Shown: positions 1-6,566 of the stretch, piece after piece
Position numbering within the stretch: the first letter of the stretch is position 1
Layout: each line of letters starts with the position of its first letter
DNA from: Rickettsiales bacterium
GTDB lineage: Bacteria > Pseudomonadota > Alphaproteobacteria > Rickettsiales > UBA3002
Direction of reading: 5' to 3'
NCBI GenBank assembly: GCA_027489915.1
Contig: JAIXZB010000176.1
Location: 1 to 16,058, forward strand
DNA: 16,058 bases
Program-made: the position numbers and the translations under genes
The notes under the pieces: model-generated
Databases searched by the model: none
What the model was told of the DNA's origin: nothing
What the model saw: only the letters and a program-made list of their open reading frames with translations

Positions 1-1
1 C

Positions 2-454
2 GAGCAGATGTCGATTTACGATGCGGCTATGCGTTACAAGTCTGATGGAACTCCGCTTGTGATTGTTGCAGGCAAGGAATATGGCACAGGCTCCTCGCGC
101 GATTGGGCGGCTAAGGGCACATTCTTACTTGGCGTAAAGGCCGTGATTGCCGAAAGTTACGAACGTATTCACCGCTCAAACCTTGTTGGGATGGGCGTGT
201 TGCCGCTTGTATTTACCAATGGGCAAACCCGTGCATCGCTTGGCATTAAGGGTGATGAGTCCTTCGATATTTCAGGTATAGAAGGTAGCCTTGCTCCTCG
301 TAAAGAGCTGAGCTGTACTATGACGCGGGCTGATGGATCCAAAGAGCAAATCACCCTACTCTGCCGTATCGATACGCCAGAAGAATTGGAATATTACCGC
401 AATGGTGGTATCTTACAGTATGTAATGCGCCAAATTATGAAGCAAGCGGCTTAA
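2..454 (+). CDS. acnA: Aconitate hydratase, C-terminal part (5' end outside window)
   Basis: This is the end of the TCA-cycle enzyme that interconverts citrate and isocitrate using a [4Fe-4S] cluster. The reading frame is open from base 2, so the gene begins outside the window; the first Met in view (base 8) is internal. What remains is the swivel domain (aconitase C-terminal domain). It carries the family signatures GKEYGTGSSRDWAAKG, which holds substrate-binding Ser and Arg residues, and ERIHRSNLVGMGVLPL. The cluster-binding cysteines belong to the missing part. The long IRP/AcnA-type spacing (GTPLVIVAGKEYG...) favours AcnA over AcnB. The next gene follows 12 bases after the stop and is probably co-transcribed. 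Identification is secure; only about 150 residues of a protein usually near 890 are visible. Confidence 0.96.
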   Translation, partial: EQMSIYDAAMRYKSDGTPLVIVAGKEYGTGSSRDWAAKGTFLLGVKAVIAESYERIHRSNLVGMGVLPLVFTNGQTRASLGIKGDESFDISGIEGSLAPRKELSCTMTRADGSKEQITLLCRIDTPEELEYYRNGGILQYVMRQIMKQAA

Positions 455-466
455 ATCAGAGGAACT

Positions 467-829
467 ATGAACGATACTCCCACCATTCCCAATGCCACCA
501 TAAATCCTGATGATGTATCGCGCATCATTATGCTGATTTATGGCAAGCTTGAGGATGGTGGGCCGTTCTGGTGCTATGTGGCAGTCAAGCCCTCGCAATT
601 CGATGCTTTCAAAGAGGCGGAGGCTGCGGGAACCATTGATTTATATGAGTTCTCCCCATTTGGTGAAGTCATCGTATCGGCTCCTGGTCAAACTCCACCA
701 GCTGAAGTTACGCGTCAGGTGGCAGAAATGTATGGGGCTGATGCATCCACATTTTTTCAACCTATTGATCCCATTCAAGCGGTGGATGATAAGCTTAAAG
801 AATGGGAACAGAATCCCCCCAAAAACTAG
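467..829 (+). CDS. Hypothetical protein of 120 aa downstream of acnA
   Basis: I do not recognise a named family. The 120-residue protein is acidic, soluble-looking, and has no signal peptide or membrane segment. A hydrophobic strand (residues 19-25, RIIMLIY) is followed by GGPFWCYVAVKPSQ, then a central FSPFGEVIVSAPGQTPP and a C-terminal helix ending in EWEQNPPKN. The compact alternation of strands and helices suggests a small alpha/beta fold. The start at 467 has a good ribosome binding site (AGAGGAAC, about 458-465) and lies 12 bases after the aconitase stop, so translation in the same transcript is likely. The coding frame is convincing from composition and position. Function is unknown; the location suggests at most co-expression with aconitase. 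Confidence 0.8.
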   Translation: MNDTPTIPNATINPDDVSRIIMLIYGKLEDGGPFWCYVAVKPSQFDAFKEAEAAGTIDLYEFSPFGEVIVSAPGQTPPAEVTRQVAEMYGADASTFFQPIDPIQAVDDKLKEWEQNPPKN

Positions 830-895
830 CGCTTTAGCGCATAATTTCACCTAACTGTCACACTGCGCTCTTGGTGGTTAGGCTATTATGTTTTC

Positions 896-1711
896 ATGGC
901 TATTGAACTCACACAAGATGAAGAACTCGCAATACTCCGCCGCAGGCAGGATGCATTGTTGCGCGAAGAAATAAAACAGAAAGCTTCTGTTTCAGCTCCA
1001 CCGCCCGTATCACAAAACTCGCTCATTAGCTGGGGTGGTGTAGTTAAAGGCGTAAAAACGATTATAAAAATTGCCGTAATTTCCATTGTTGCAATCGCAG
1101 GTTTTGCACTGCTTACGGGGGCTGCGGGTGCTGTACTTACAGCGAACCCCTCTTTTGCCCCTGTACTAGGCCCAGTTGTTGAAGCCATGACAAGTGTAAA
1201 TAGTTTTATTAATGGCATGCTTGGGACTGTCGGCTCTTACATAAGCGGCATCAAGCTCGCAAGTGCTGCTGAAGCGGGTAGCTTAGGCACTACAATAGCA
1301 GGAGCTTCAGTTGTAGGTGGCGGTGCTGCTATGGTGGCATCTCAGAAAGCTACAATCGCATCAACCATGACAACTGGGCCTGATACGACAGCACTTTTGA
1401 GCAGCAAAAAAAGTGCTCTGGCTGCAGGCGTTTCCACATCGGCCGATACGTTGATGGCGCTGCCTGATAGCCCTGTAGAACTTACGAATGCCAGCAGAGT
1501 AATTCAGGGCATGAGTGCACATGATTCTACTATCGCACAAAAAGCTGCAATGAAGAATGCCGTTCATGCAGCCACAGATTTGGTACAAGAAAAAATACAT
1601 CAATCACGCGCTTTAACAGCAGTGGAACGTGTGCAGCAAGCACAGCAAAGCAAAGGCACTTGGGCAGAACGAGTAACTGCTCCTACAGCCGATAGTACAC
1701 GCACCGTGTAA
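896..1711 (+). CDS. Unrecognised 271-aa protein with hydrophobic segments
   Basis: I do not recognise a family. Residues 1-30 form a charged, probably helical N-terminus (QDEELAILRRRQDALLREE). A Pro-rich stretch leads to a strong hydrophobic segment at about 55-83 (IIKIAVISIVAIAGFALLTG), a plausible transmembrane helix. A second, weaker Gly/Ala-rich segment lies around 128-148 (TTIAGASVVGGGAAMVAS). The rest is Ser/Thr/Ala/Gln-rich and ends in a helix and GTWAERVTAPTADSTRTV. There is no cleavable signal peptide, so it is probably an inner-membrane or secreted-effector-like protein. There is no clear ribosome binding site before ATG 896; a TATTAT box at 884-889 lies so close that the mRNA could be leaderless. 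No other Met occurs before residue 96. It may form a pair with the similarly Gly/Ala-rich gene at 1835. Confidence 0.75.
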   Translation: MAIELTQDEELAILRRRQDALLREEIKQKASVSAPPPVSQNSLISWGGVVKGVKTIIKIAVISIVAIAGFALLTGAAGAVLTANPSFAPVLGPVVEAMTSVNSFINGMLGTVGSYISGIKLASAAEAGSLGTTIAGASVVGGGAAMVASQKATIASTMTTGPDTTALLSSKKSALAAGVSTSADTLMALPDSPVELTNASRVIQGMSAHDSTIAQKAAMKNAVHAATDLVQEKIHQSRALTAVERVQQAQQSKGTWAERVTAPTADSTRTV

Positions 1712-1834
1712 TCCATAAAATTCTATCTAATTTCAATGCGTTTTCGTCATCATGTTATCATCATCCTGTCACAATACCGTCATATTTACATGGTATATTG
1801 AAGTTATAGAAAAACACCCTTCTCAGGATGAGAT

Positions 1835-2179
1835 ATGAGCATACACAGCAGCCCATCACCTAATAACTTTGATGCAGCGAATGCATTTCGCTTAAATCAG
1901 ATGGAAATTACTGCATGCGGAACCAAATGTTCTTCACTCGATGCAACGCACACCGTTCGCACTGCAGCAGTGGAAGCTGCACAAGAAGTAAATGATTTCA
2001 CTAAAACACTTCATACACTGGGTGATATTGCGCGAAATTCGTTACCCGCAGGTGTTGCTGCAGTTACGGCAGTGGCAACTTTTGCAGGCAGTGTATCACC
2101 TACCGTTGCAGCGGCTGGAGCATTTGCTGGGGCTATAGCAAGTTTTCTTCCTCACAAAGGCGGTAACGGTCGCGGCTAG
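1835..2179 (+). CDS. Unrecognised 114-aa protein with Ala/Gly-rich hydrophobic C-terminal half
   Basis: Function unknown. The N-terminal 60 residues are polar, with two Cys (ACGTKCSS, about 27-33), and run into a probable helix (RTAAVEAAQEVNDFTKTLHTLG). Residues about 70-107 are an uninterrupted small-residue hydrophobic stretch (GVAAVTAVATFAGSVSPTVA onward to ASFLP), long enough for one or two membrane helices with glycine-zipper spacing. The protein ends in a basic Gly-rich tail (HKGGNGRG). The layout resembles small membrane-inserting peptides or holin-like proteins, but no family motif supports that. The start has a good AGGA site at 1825-1828, six bases before the ATG. Its stop shares the CTAG at 2176-2179 with the stop of the convergent DUF1330 gene. 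Confidence 0.7.
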   Translation: MSIHSSPSPNNFDAANAFRLNQMEITACGTKCSSLDATHTVRTAAVEAAQEVNDFTKTLHTLGDIARNSLPAGVAAVTAVATFAGSVSPTVAAAGAFAGAIASFLPHKGGNGRG

Positions 2180-2466
2180 TCTAATCCTTCCACCAGAACA
2201 CAATCAAACAACGCTGCATCCAGTCTATTTTGCCGTGCTGCCTGATATTCCTTGCTTGTGTAACACGCTTTCGCACTGGCAAAATCAGGGAACATAATCA
2301 CCACATTCCGAGGGCGCGCCTCTCCTTCCATCACTTCGGATTTACCACCACGCGCTAAATACACACCGCCATGTGCAGCAATGGCAGGGCCTGCAGCCTC
2401 AGCATAACGTTTGTATGCCTCGGCATCTGTCACCTCAGCGCGAGTAATCCAATAGGTTTTAGGCAT
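2176..2466 (-). CDS. DUF1330 family protein
   Basis: This 96-residue protein has the typical size and pattern of DUF1330, a family with a dimeric ferredoxin-like alpha/beta barrel related to antibiotic-monooxygenase and EthD folds. Visible signatures are the start (PKTYWITRAEVTDAEAYKRY), the central GGVYLARGGKSEVMEGE, and VVIMFPDFASAKACYTSKEY, followed by the AARQNRLDAA helix. No catalytic activity is assigned to most members. The gene starts only 3 bases after the phaR stop with no strong ribosome binding site of its own, so it is probably translated by coupling in a phaR operon. Whether it has a role in PHA metabolism is not known; the link is only positional. Family assignment is firm, function unknown. 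Confidence 0.92.
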   Translation of the reverse strand: MPKTYWITRAEVTDAEAYKRYAEAAGPAIAAHGGVYLARGGKSEVMEGEARPRNVVIMFPDFASAKACYTSKEYQAARQNRLDAALFDCVLVEGLD

Positions 2467-2469
2467 GTG

Positions 2470-2961
2470 TTATTTCTTTTTCGCGTCTGTGGGCGGCACG
2501 AAAGGGTTAAACATGCTAAAGGCACGAGTGAACAGTTCCATATTCTGTTTGCTGAACTCTTCCATTTGTGCCGAAATCTGGCCAAAATTACCAAAGTTAT
2601 TGCCACCAATAAATTCGCGCATTTTTTCCTGATTGGTCATAAAGCTTTGCATGGTCGATTCCAGATAATGCGGCAACACTTCCTTCACCGAATCATCGTA
2701 AAACCCAATAAGTGAGCGCAGAAAGCTGATTGGCAGCAGGTTTTCCCCGCGCGATTCCTGTTCAAAAATAATCTGTGTTAAAATCTGGCGGGTTAAGTCA
2801 TCGCCTGATTTGGCGTCATAAACGATAAAATCCTGACCCGATTTCACCATTTCACACAAATCATCAAGCGTGACGTAGCTTGAGGTGTCAGTATTATACA
2901 AACGGCGATTAGCGTATTTTTTTACTACAACAGGTTCTGGCTGATTTTTCTTCGAGCTCAT
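2470..2961 (-). CDS. phaR: PHA synthesis repressor PhaR
   Basis: PhaR is the alphaproteobacterial regulator that binds DNA at phasin and pha promoters and is released when it binds nascent PHA granules. The N-terminal DNA-binding domain (PHB_acc_N) spans about residues 11-70, with the hallmark VVVKKYANRRLYNTDTSSYV and VYDAKSGDDLTRQILTQII. The PHA-accumulation domain follows (LLPISFLRSLIGFYDDSVKE, then MTNQEKMRE), and the C-terminus is flexible and Lys-rich. I chose ATG 2961 (163 aa) because AGGGAG lies about 6 bases upstream and the protein then starts as family members do (MSSKKNQPEPVVVKKYANRR). An upstream in-frame ATG at 3021 would add 20 poorly conserved residues and cover the promoter region. 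It is divergent from the PHA genes, which fits control of them, and is followed 3 bases later by the DUF1330 gene. Confidence 0.95.
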   Translation of the reverse strand: MSSKKNQPEPVVVKKYANRRLYNTDTSSYVTLDDLCEMVKSGQDFIVYDAKSGDDLTRQILTQIIFEQESRGENLLPISFLRSLIGFYDDSVKEVLPHYLESTMQSFMTNQEKMREFIGGNNFGNFGQISAQMEEFSKQNMELFTRAFSMFNPFVPPTDAKKK

Positions 2962-3011
2962 GTATTGCTCCCTAGTAAGTGCGAGGTTTTTCTTTTCATT
3001 AGAGGTTGGCC

Positions 3012-3041
3012 CTTGTAGCATCGGGCAAGCTCAAGTGCAAG
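3012..3041. promoter_or_regulatory. Candidate phaR promoter and CAAG-repeat operator between divergent genes
   Basis: On the minus strand a promoter for phaR can be read: TTGCAC (complement of 3035-3040), a 17-base spacer, then TACAAG (complement of 3012-3017). On the plus strand the same interval contains three CAAG units in 6-base steps (3026, 3032, 3038) and a CTTG/CAAG inverted pair (3012-3015 with 3026-3029). GTGC-AAG-GCAC at 3035-3045 is a further small dyad. The arrangement suits an autoregulatory PhaR site acting on both sides of the 93-base divergent region. The -10 is only a 4 of 6 match, and PhaR binding is inferred, not shown. Confidence 0.4.
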
Positions 3042-3054
3042 GCACAACAGATGT

Positions 3055-3462
3055 ATGAAAAAAACGCCCGATTATACCGCCCTAGCGCGCGATTACCTCA
3101 ACCTGATGCAGCAGCAGATGGCAGGTGCTATGACGCATCCGCAATTCATCGAATCAATGCTCGCTGCTCTGAAAACTATGGATCCCAGGAAGCATTCTCA
3201 TGCTGGGGCTAAACGACACACTTCCCCTGCACCTGCAACTGGCGATGATGCGCTTATTCGCCTCGAACGACGCATCGCAAAGCTCGAGCGTGAATTGGCC
3301 TCAGCTCTTCGCACAGTGGAGCAGCTTTCTGCCGCGGCCCAAAACACCACTCGAGCAGTGGGAAGACGTGCTGCAACAGCAAGCAAGCGAAGCGCGAAGC
3401 GAGCAGCTCCAACGAAAGCAAAAGCGCCAGTCAAAGCAAAACCAAGGCCACGCAAACGCTAA
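3055..3462 (+). CDS. Small PHA-locus protein: coiled coil with Lys/Ala-rich tail (phasin/PhaF-like)
   Basis: A 135-aa protein encoded just before, and overlapping, the PHA synthase gene. Residues 1-43 form a helical region (DYTALARDYLNLMQQQMAGA, then HPQFIESMLAAL). A linker leads to a clean heptad coiled coil at about 66-93 (IRLERRIAKLERELASALRT). Residues about 100-135 are a Lys/Arg/Ala/Pro tail resembling the histone-H1-like tail of PhaF-type phasins (KRAAPTKAKAPVKAKPRPRKR is its end). I infer a granule-associated protein that may contact both polymer or synthase and DNA; no exact family is recognised. The start is weakly supported (AAGG, 12 bases upstream), but a stop at 3016 leaves no other start in frame. 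Bases 3200-3462 are also read as the phaC N-terminus in the +1 frame. Confidence 0.75.
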   Translation: MKKTPDYTALARDYLNLMQQQMAGAMTHPQFIESMLAALKTMDPRKHSHAGAKRHTSPAPATGDDALIRLERRIAKLERELASALRTVEQLSAAAQNTTRAVGRRAATASKRSAKRAAPTKAKAPVKAKPRPRKR

Positions 3463-4519
3463 TCCATTCGCAGAATTTGTAGAGCATCCCGCTTTCAAGG
3501 CAGCGGTTGCAAGCGAGGGGTTTGCGCGCACACAAGGATTTATCGAAGGGTTGAATGCTGTTGCGAGTTCGCAATTTGTGCGGTGCGAAACCCCTTTTAA
3601 AATCCTCTGGCAGCATGGAAATTGTCGCCTGCTTGATTATGCTCCCCGCGCAATTTCAGGAACGGCAATATTTATTGTTCCCTCCCTTATCAACCGTGCC
3701 CATGTGCTCGATATTCATCCGCAACATTCCTTCATTGGCTACCTCATACGTTCAGGTTTCAGGCCGTTTCTGCTCGATTGGGGCACTCCCGATACCGAAA
3801 CCCTAAGTTACTGTTGCGCCGATTATATTAGCGGCAAAGCCCTGCCCGCCTTCACCGCCGCACGGGAAGCGCATGATGGCCCCCTCGCCTTACTCGGTTT
3901 TTGCATGGGTGGAGTTTTTGCTGTTGCAATGTCACAGTTACTCGGGCGTACCTCTGATGCTTTATTGTTACTTGCTACGCCTTGGGATTTTTCCACTGTC
4001 GATTCCCCGCGTGTAGCACTTGCAGGGCCTGCGACAATCATGTTCCGCCATGCGCTCTCCATCATGCATCCTGTGCCATCGTCTGTGATAAATCTCTGTT
4101 TTCATCTGATTGACCCGTGGGCGATTCAGAAACGCTACGAAAAATTTCCATCACTTTCCGAGGACGAAAAAGAACTGTTTTTAGCGGTCGAGCATTGGTT
4201 GTCAGATGGAGTAGATTTACCTACCAAGGTTGCACTCGAAACCTTTATCGATTGGCCGCACGATAACATCTTACATAACGGTGGGCTTAAGGTGGGAAGA
4301 AGTTGGATTGAACCACAGCGCATCACCTGCCCCAGCTTTGCCGTAATCCCCGCGCATGACCGTATCGTACCCGCTTCCTGCGCCCTTCCGCTTGCAGAAC
4401 GCTTGCTTAAGTGCGATGTAATCATCCCCGAACTTGGGCATGTAAGCATGATGGCAGGACTCAACGCGCCGAGTGCCATGTGGAAACCATTGTGCGATTG
4501 GCTGGATGCCCGTTTTTAA
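3200..4519 (+). CDS. phaC: Poly(3-hydroxyalkanoate) synthase (short PhaC type)
   Basis: The enzyme polymerises hydroxyacyl-CoA into PHA on the granule surface. The alpha/beta-hydrolase core begins near residue 150 (AIFIVPSLINRAHVLDIHPQ) and continues through GFRPFLLDWGTP. The lipase-like box is GFCMGG with nucleophile Cys235; Asp387 (PAHDRIVP) and His414 (LGHVSMM) complete the triad. At 439 aa it is shorter than class I synthases (about 560-600) and resembles a compact alphaproteobacterial subgroup. ATG 3200 has AGGAAG 7 bases upstream and starts a PLHLQLAMM segment typical of that subgroup. Other ATG or GTG starts in frame before the catalytic core (for example 3245, 3248) also lie inside the preceding gene, so the overlap is hard to avoid. 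Residues 70-90 are an unusual Gln/Lys-rich linker. phaA and phaB follow. Confidence 0.9.
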   Translation: MLGLNDTLPLHLQLAMMRLFASNDASQSSSVNWPQLFAQWSSFLPRPKTPLEQWEDVLQQQASEARSEQLQRKQKRQSKQNQGHANANPFAEFVEHPAFKAAVASEGFARTQGFIEGLNAVASSQFVRCETPFKILWQHGNCRLLDYAPRAISGTAIFIVPSLINRAHVLDIHPQHSFIGYLIRSGFRPFLLDWGTPDTETLSYCCADYISGKALPAFTAAREAHDGPLALLGFCMGGVFAVAMSQLLGRTSDALLLLATPWDFSTVDSPRVALAGPATIMFRHALSIMHPVPSSVINLCFHLIDPWAIQKRYEKFPSLSEDEKELFLAVEHWLSDGVDLPTKVALETFIDWPHDNILHNGGLKVGRSWIEPQRITCPSFAVIPAHDRIVPASCALPLAERLLKCDVIIPELGHVSMMAGLNAPSAMWKPLCDWLDARF

Positions 4520-4606
4520 TTGCCGCAGCGCAGCATCGAATCTCCCTAGACACTGGCGCTTGCGAACACTACAACTCGGGCGCAATCAATAATAACAGGA
4601 GGATTT

Positions 4607-5791
4607 ATGGCGAACCCAAACGATATTGTTATCGTCGATGCTGTGCGCACAGCAGTTGGAAATTTTAATGGTGGCCTAGCAAGCGTAAGTGCCACGCAGC
4701 TAGGCAGCACAGTTGTAAGCGCCCTTATGGAACGCAATAAAATTGGTTCCTCAGATGTATCCGAAGTTATTTTAGGGCAGGTTCTCACCGCAGGGCTTGG
4801 GCAAAATCCTGCACGTCAAACCGTTATCAATGCTGGACTATCCATAGAAACACCTGCCATGACCATCAATCAGGTCTGCGGCTCTGGCCTGCGCGCAGTG
4901 GCAGAAGCATTCAAATCCATCACAATTGGTGATTCCACCATCGTAATTGCAGGTGGCCAGGAATCCATGAGTGGTTCTCCCCACGCCATGCATCTGCGCA
5001 ATGGCATCAAAATGGGTAATGGTACCATGGTCGATACCATGATTACCGATGGTCTATGGGATTGTTTCAATAATTATCACATGGGCATCACTGCCGAAAA
5101 CGTTGCAGCCGAATTCACCGTAAGCCGCGAAGAGCAGGATGCGTTTGCCGCAGCTAGCCAAGCAAAAGCTGCAGCAGCAAAGGCAGCAGGTAAATTCAAA
5201 GAAGAAATCATCCCCGTTATCATCAAAGATAAAAAAGGCGATAAAGTAGTAGATAGCGATGAGTTCATTCGCGCCGATACCACGCCAGAAAGCTTAGCTA
5301 AGCTACGCCCCGCCTTCAAATCCGATGGCACAGTAACCGCAGGCAATGCTTCCGGCATCAACGATGGCGCAGCCGCTGTGCTGGTGATGACCCGTGCAGA
5401 AGCCACTAAGCGCGGCCTTACACCACTTGTGCGCATTGTTTCATGGGCAACGGCAGGGGTTGATCCTAAAATTATGGGTACGGGCCCTATTCCTGCTTCC
5501 AAAAAAGCCCTCACAAAAGCGGGCTGGAAACATGAAGATCTTGATCTCATCGAAGCCAATGAAGCCTTTGCTGCACAAGCAATTGGCGTCAATAAAGGCA
5601 TGGGATGGGATACCTCAAAAGTAAACGTTAACGGTGGCGCGATTGCCATTGGTCACCCCATCGGTGCATCGGGAGCGCGTGTGTTGGTAACACTCATTCA
5701 CGAAATGAAGCGTCGAAATGCAGCCAAAGGCCTTGCAACCTTATGTATTGGTGGTGGCATGGGTGTAGCTCTTTGCGTTGAAAAAGCATAA
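4607..5791 (+). CDS. phaA: Acetyl-CoA acetyltransferase (beta-ketothiolase)
   Basis: The enzyme condenses two acetyl-CoA to acetoacetyl-CoA, the first step of PHB synthesis. At 394 aa it is full length for the thiolase family. The nucleophile Cys91 lies in INQVCGSGLRAV. NEAFAAQA and GGAIAIGHPIGASGAR supply the active-site region with His350, and Cys380 (LCIGGGMG) is the acid/base. Start at 4607 has a strong AGGAGG site (about 4597-4602), and the protein begins in the family's usual way (DIVIVDAVRTAVGNFNGGLA). It lies 87 bases after phaC and 22 bases before phaB; the order phaC-phaA-phaB points to the PHA role rather than fatty-acid breakdown. The 4520-4606 gap shows no convincing promoter, so read-through from phaC is likely. 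Confidence 0.97.
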   Translation: MANPNDIVIVDAVRTAVGNFNGGLASVSATQLGSTVVSALMERNKIGSSDVSEVILGQVLTAGLGQNPARQTVINAGLSIETPAMTINQVCGSGLRAVAEAFKSITIGDSTIVIAGGQESMSGSPHAMHLRNGIKMGNGTMVDTMITDGLWDCFNNYHMGITAENVAAEFTVSREEQDAFAAASQAKAAAAKAAGKFKEEIIPVIIKDKKGDKVVDSDEFIRADTTPESLAKLRPAFKSDGTVTAGNASGINDGAAAVLVMTRAEATKRGLTPLVRIVSWATAGVDPKIMGTGPIPASKKALTKAGWKHEDLDLIEANEAFAAQAIGVNKGMGWDTSKVNVNGGAIAIGHPIGASGARVLVTLIHEMKRRNAAKGLATLCIGGGMGVALCVEKA

Positions 5792-5813
5792 AAATATCAG
5801 GGAAATTTAGAAA

Positions 5814-6542
5814 ATGAAAAATCGTATAGCAATAGTAACGGGCGGCACACGTGGCATTGGTAAAGCTATCGCCCTCGACTTGCAGCGCGCAGGATGCAGG
5901 GTTGTAGCAAGCTTTGCAGGTAACGATGCCGCCGCCAAAGAATTCACCGAACAAACCAAAATCCCTGCTTATAAATGGGATGTTGCGGACTTTGATGCTT
6001 GCGCCAAAGCAGTGCGAAAAATTGAAAAGGATTTGGATGGCACAGTTGAAATCCTCATTAACAATGCGGGTATCACCAAAGATGGATTCCTGCATAAAAT
6101 GAATGAAGAGACATGGGATGCCGTTATCGATACCAACCTCAAATCCTGCTTCAATATGGTGCGTGCAGTAATCGATGGTATGCGCGCCAAAGGATTTGGT
6201 CGTATAGTCAATATCAGCTCCATCAACGGTCAAGTCGGTCAATTTGGCCAAACCAACTATTCGGCCGCTAAAGCGGGGGTGTTTGGCTTTACCAAAGCAC
6301 TCGCGCGTGAAACGGCATCAAAAGGAATAACTGTGAATGCGGTTGCTCCAGGCTACATCGCAACCGACATGGTGCGCGCAGTTGCGCCAGAAATTTTAGA
6401 AAAAATCGTTGCCAACATTCCCGTTGGTCGTTTAGGCGAGCCAGAAGAAATAGCGCGTGCCGTGTGCTTTCTTGCATCTGACACCGCAGGTTTCATCACC
6501 GGTGAAACTTTATCGGTCAATGGCGGTCAGTACATGGAGTAA
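5814..6542 (+). CDS. phaB: Acetoacetyl-CoA reductase (short-chain dehydrogenase)
   Basis: This enzyme reduces acetoacetyl-CoA to (R)-3-hydroxybutyryl-CoA with NADPH, giving the monomer for PhaC. The 242-aa SDR has the cofactor motif TGGTRGIG (residues 9-16), the NNAG motif (INNAGITKDGFLHKMNEETW) and the catalytic Ser136, Tyr149 and Lys153 (NISSINGQ, then NYSAAKAG). The C-terminus GETLSVNGGQYME is typical of PhaB. FabG is the main alternative; the KDGFLHKMNEETWDAVI segment, the NGQVGQFGQTNYSAAKAG stretch and position after phaA favour PhaB. The start has AGGGAA about 10 bases upstream. The gene ends the PHA operon and is followed by a strong terminator at 6567-6599. Confidence 0.95.
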   Translation: MKNRIAIVTGGTRGIGKAIALDLQRAGCRVVASFAGNDAAAKEFTEQTKIPAYKWDVADFDACAKAVRKIEKDLDGTVEILINNAGITKDGFLHKMNEETWDAVIDTNLKSCFNMVRAVIDGMRAKGFGRIVNISSINGQVGQFGQTNYSAAKAGVFGFTKALARETASKGITVNAVAPGYIATDMVRAVAPEILEKIVANIPVGRLGEPEEIARAVCFLASDTAGFITGETLSVNGGQYME

Positions 6543-6566
6543 TACCCGCGGTGTTTGCCAACATTT

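Noticed and set aside
828..840. GCGC-TTTA-GCGC hairpin after the 120-aa gene as a terminator
   Set aside because: Only 4-5 base pairs and no T-run.
540..854. Plus-strand frame overlapping the 120-aa gene
   Set aside because: Arg/Leu/Ser-rich shadow without a ribosome binding site; the 467 frame has the better site and composition.
3198..3455. Minus-strand frame opposite the phaC overlap
   Set aside because: It merely complements the Lys/Ala-rich tail codons; no start signal and no motif.
3055..4519. The overlapping frames as one gene split by a sequencing frameshift
   Set aside because: Both frames are convincing through the whole 263-base overlap, phaC has its own ribosome binding site, and the upstream frame ends in a natural basic tail. 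A +1 programmed frameshift was considered, but no slippery site was evident.
5077..5649. 190-codon open frame on the minus strand inside phaA
   Set aside because: It is a shadow of a strongly conserved thiolase frame; its Ser/Ala-rich product shows no family motif and it has no supporting start site or neighbours.
5694..6251. 185-codon open frame on the minus strand across phaA/phaB
   Set aside because: It lies opposite two firmly identified genes; the His/Cys/Phe-rich composition is that of a random antisense frame.
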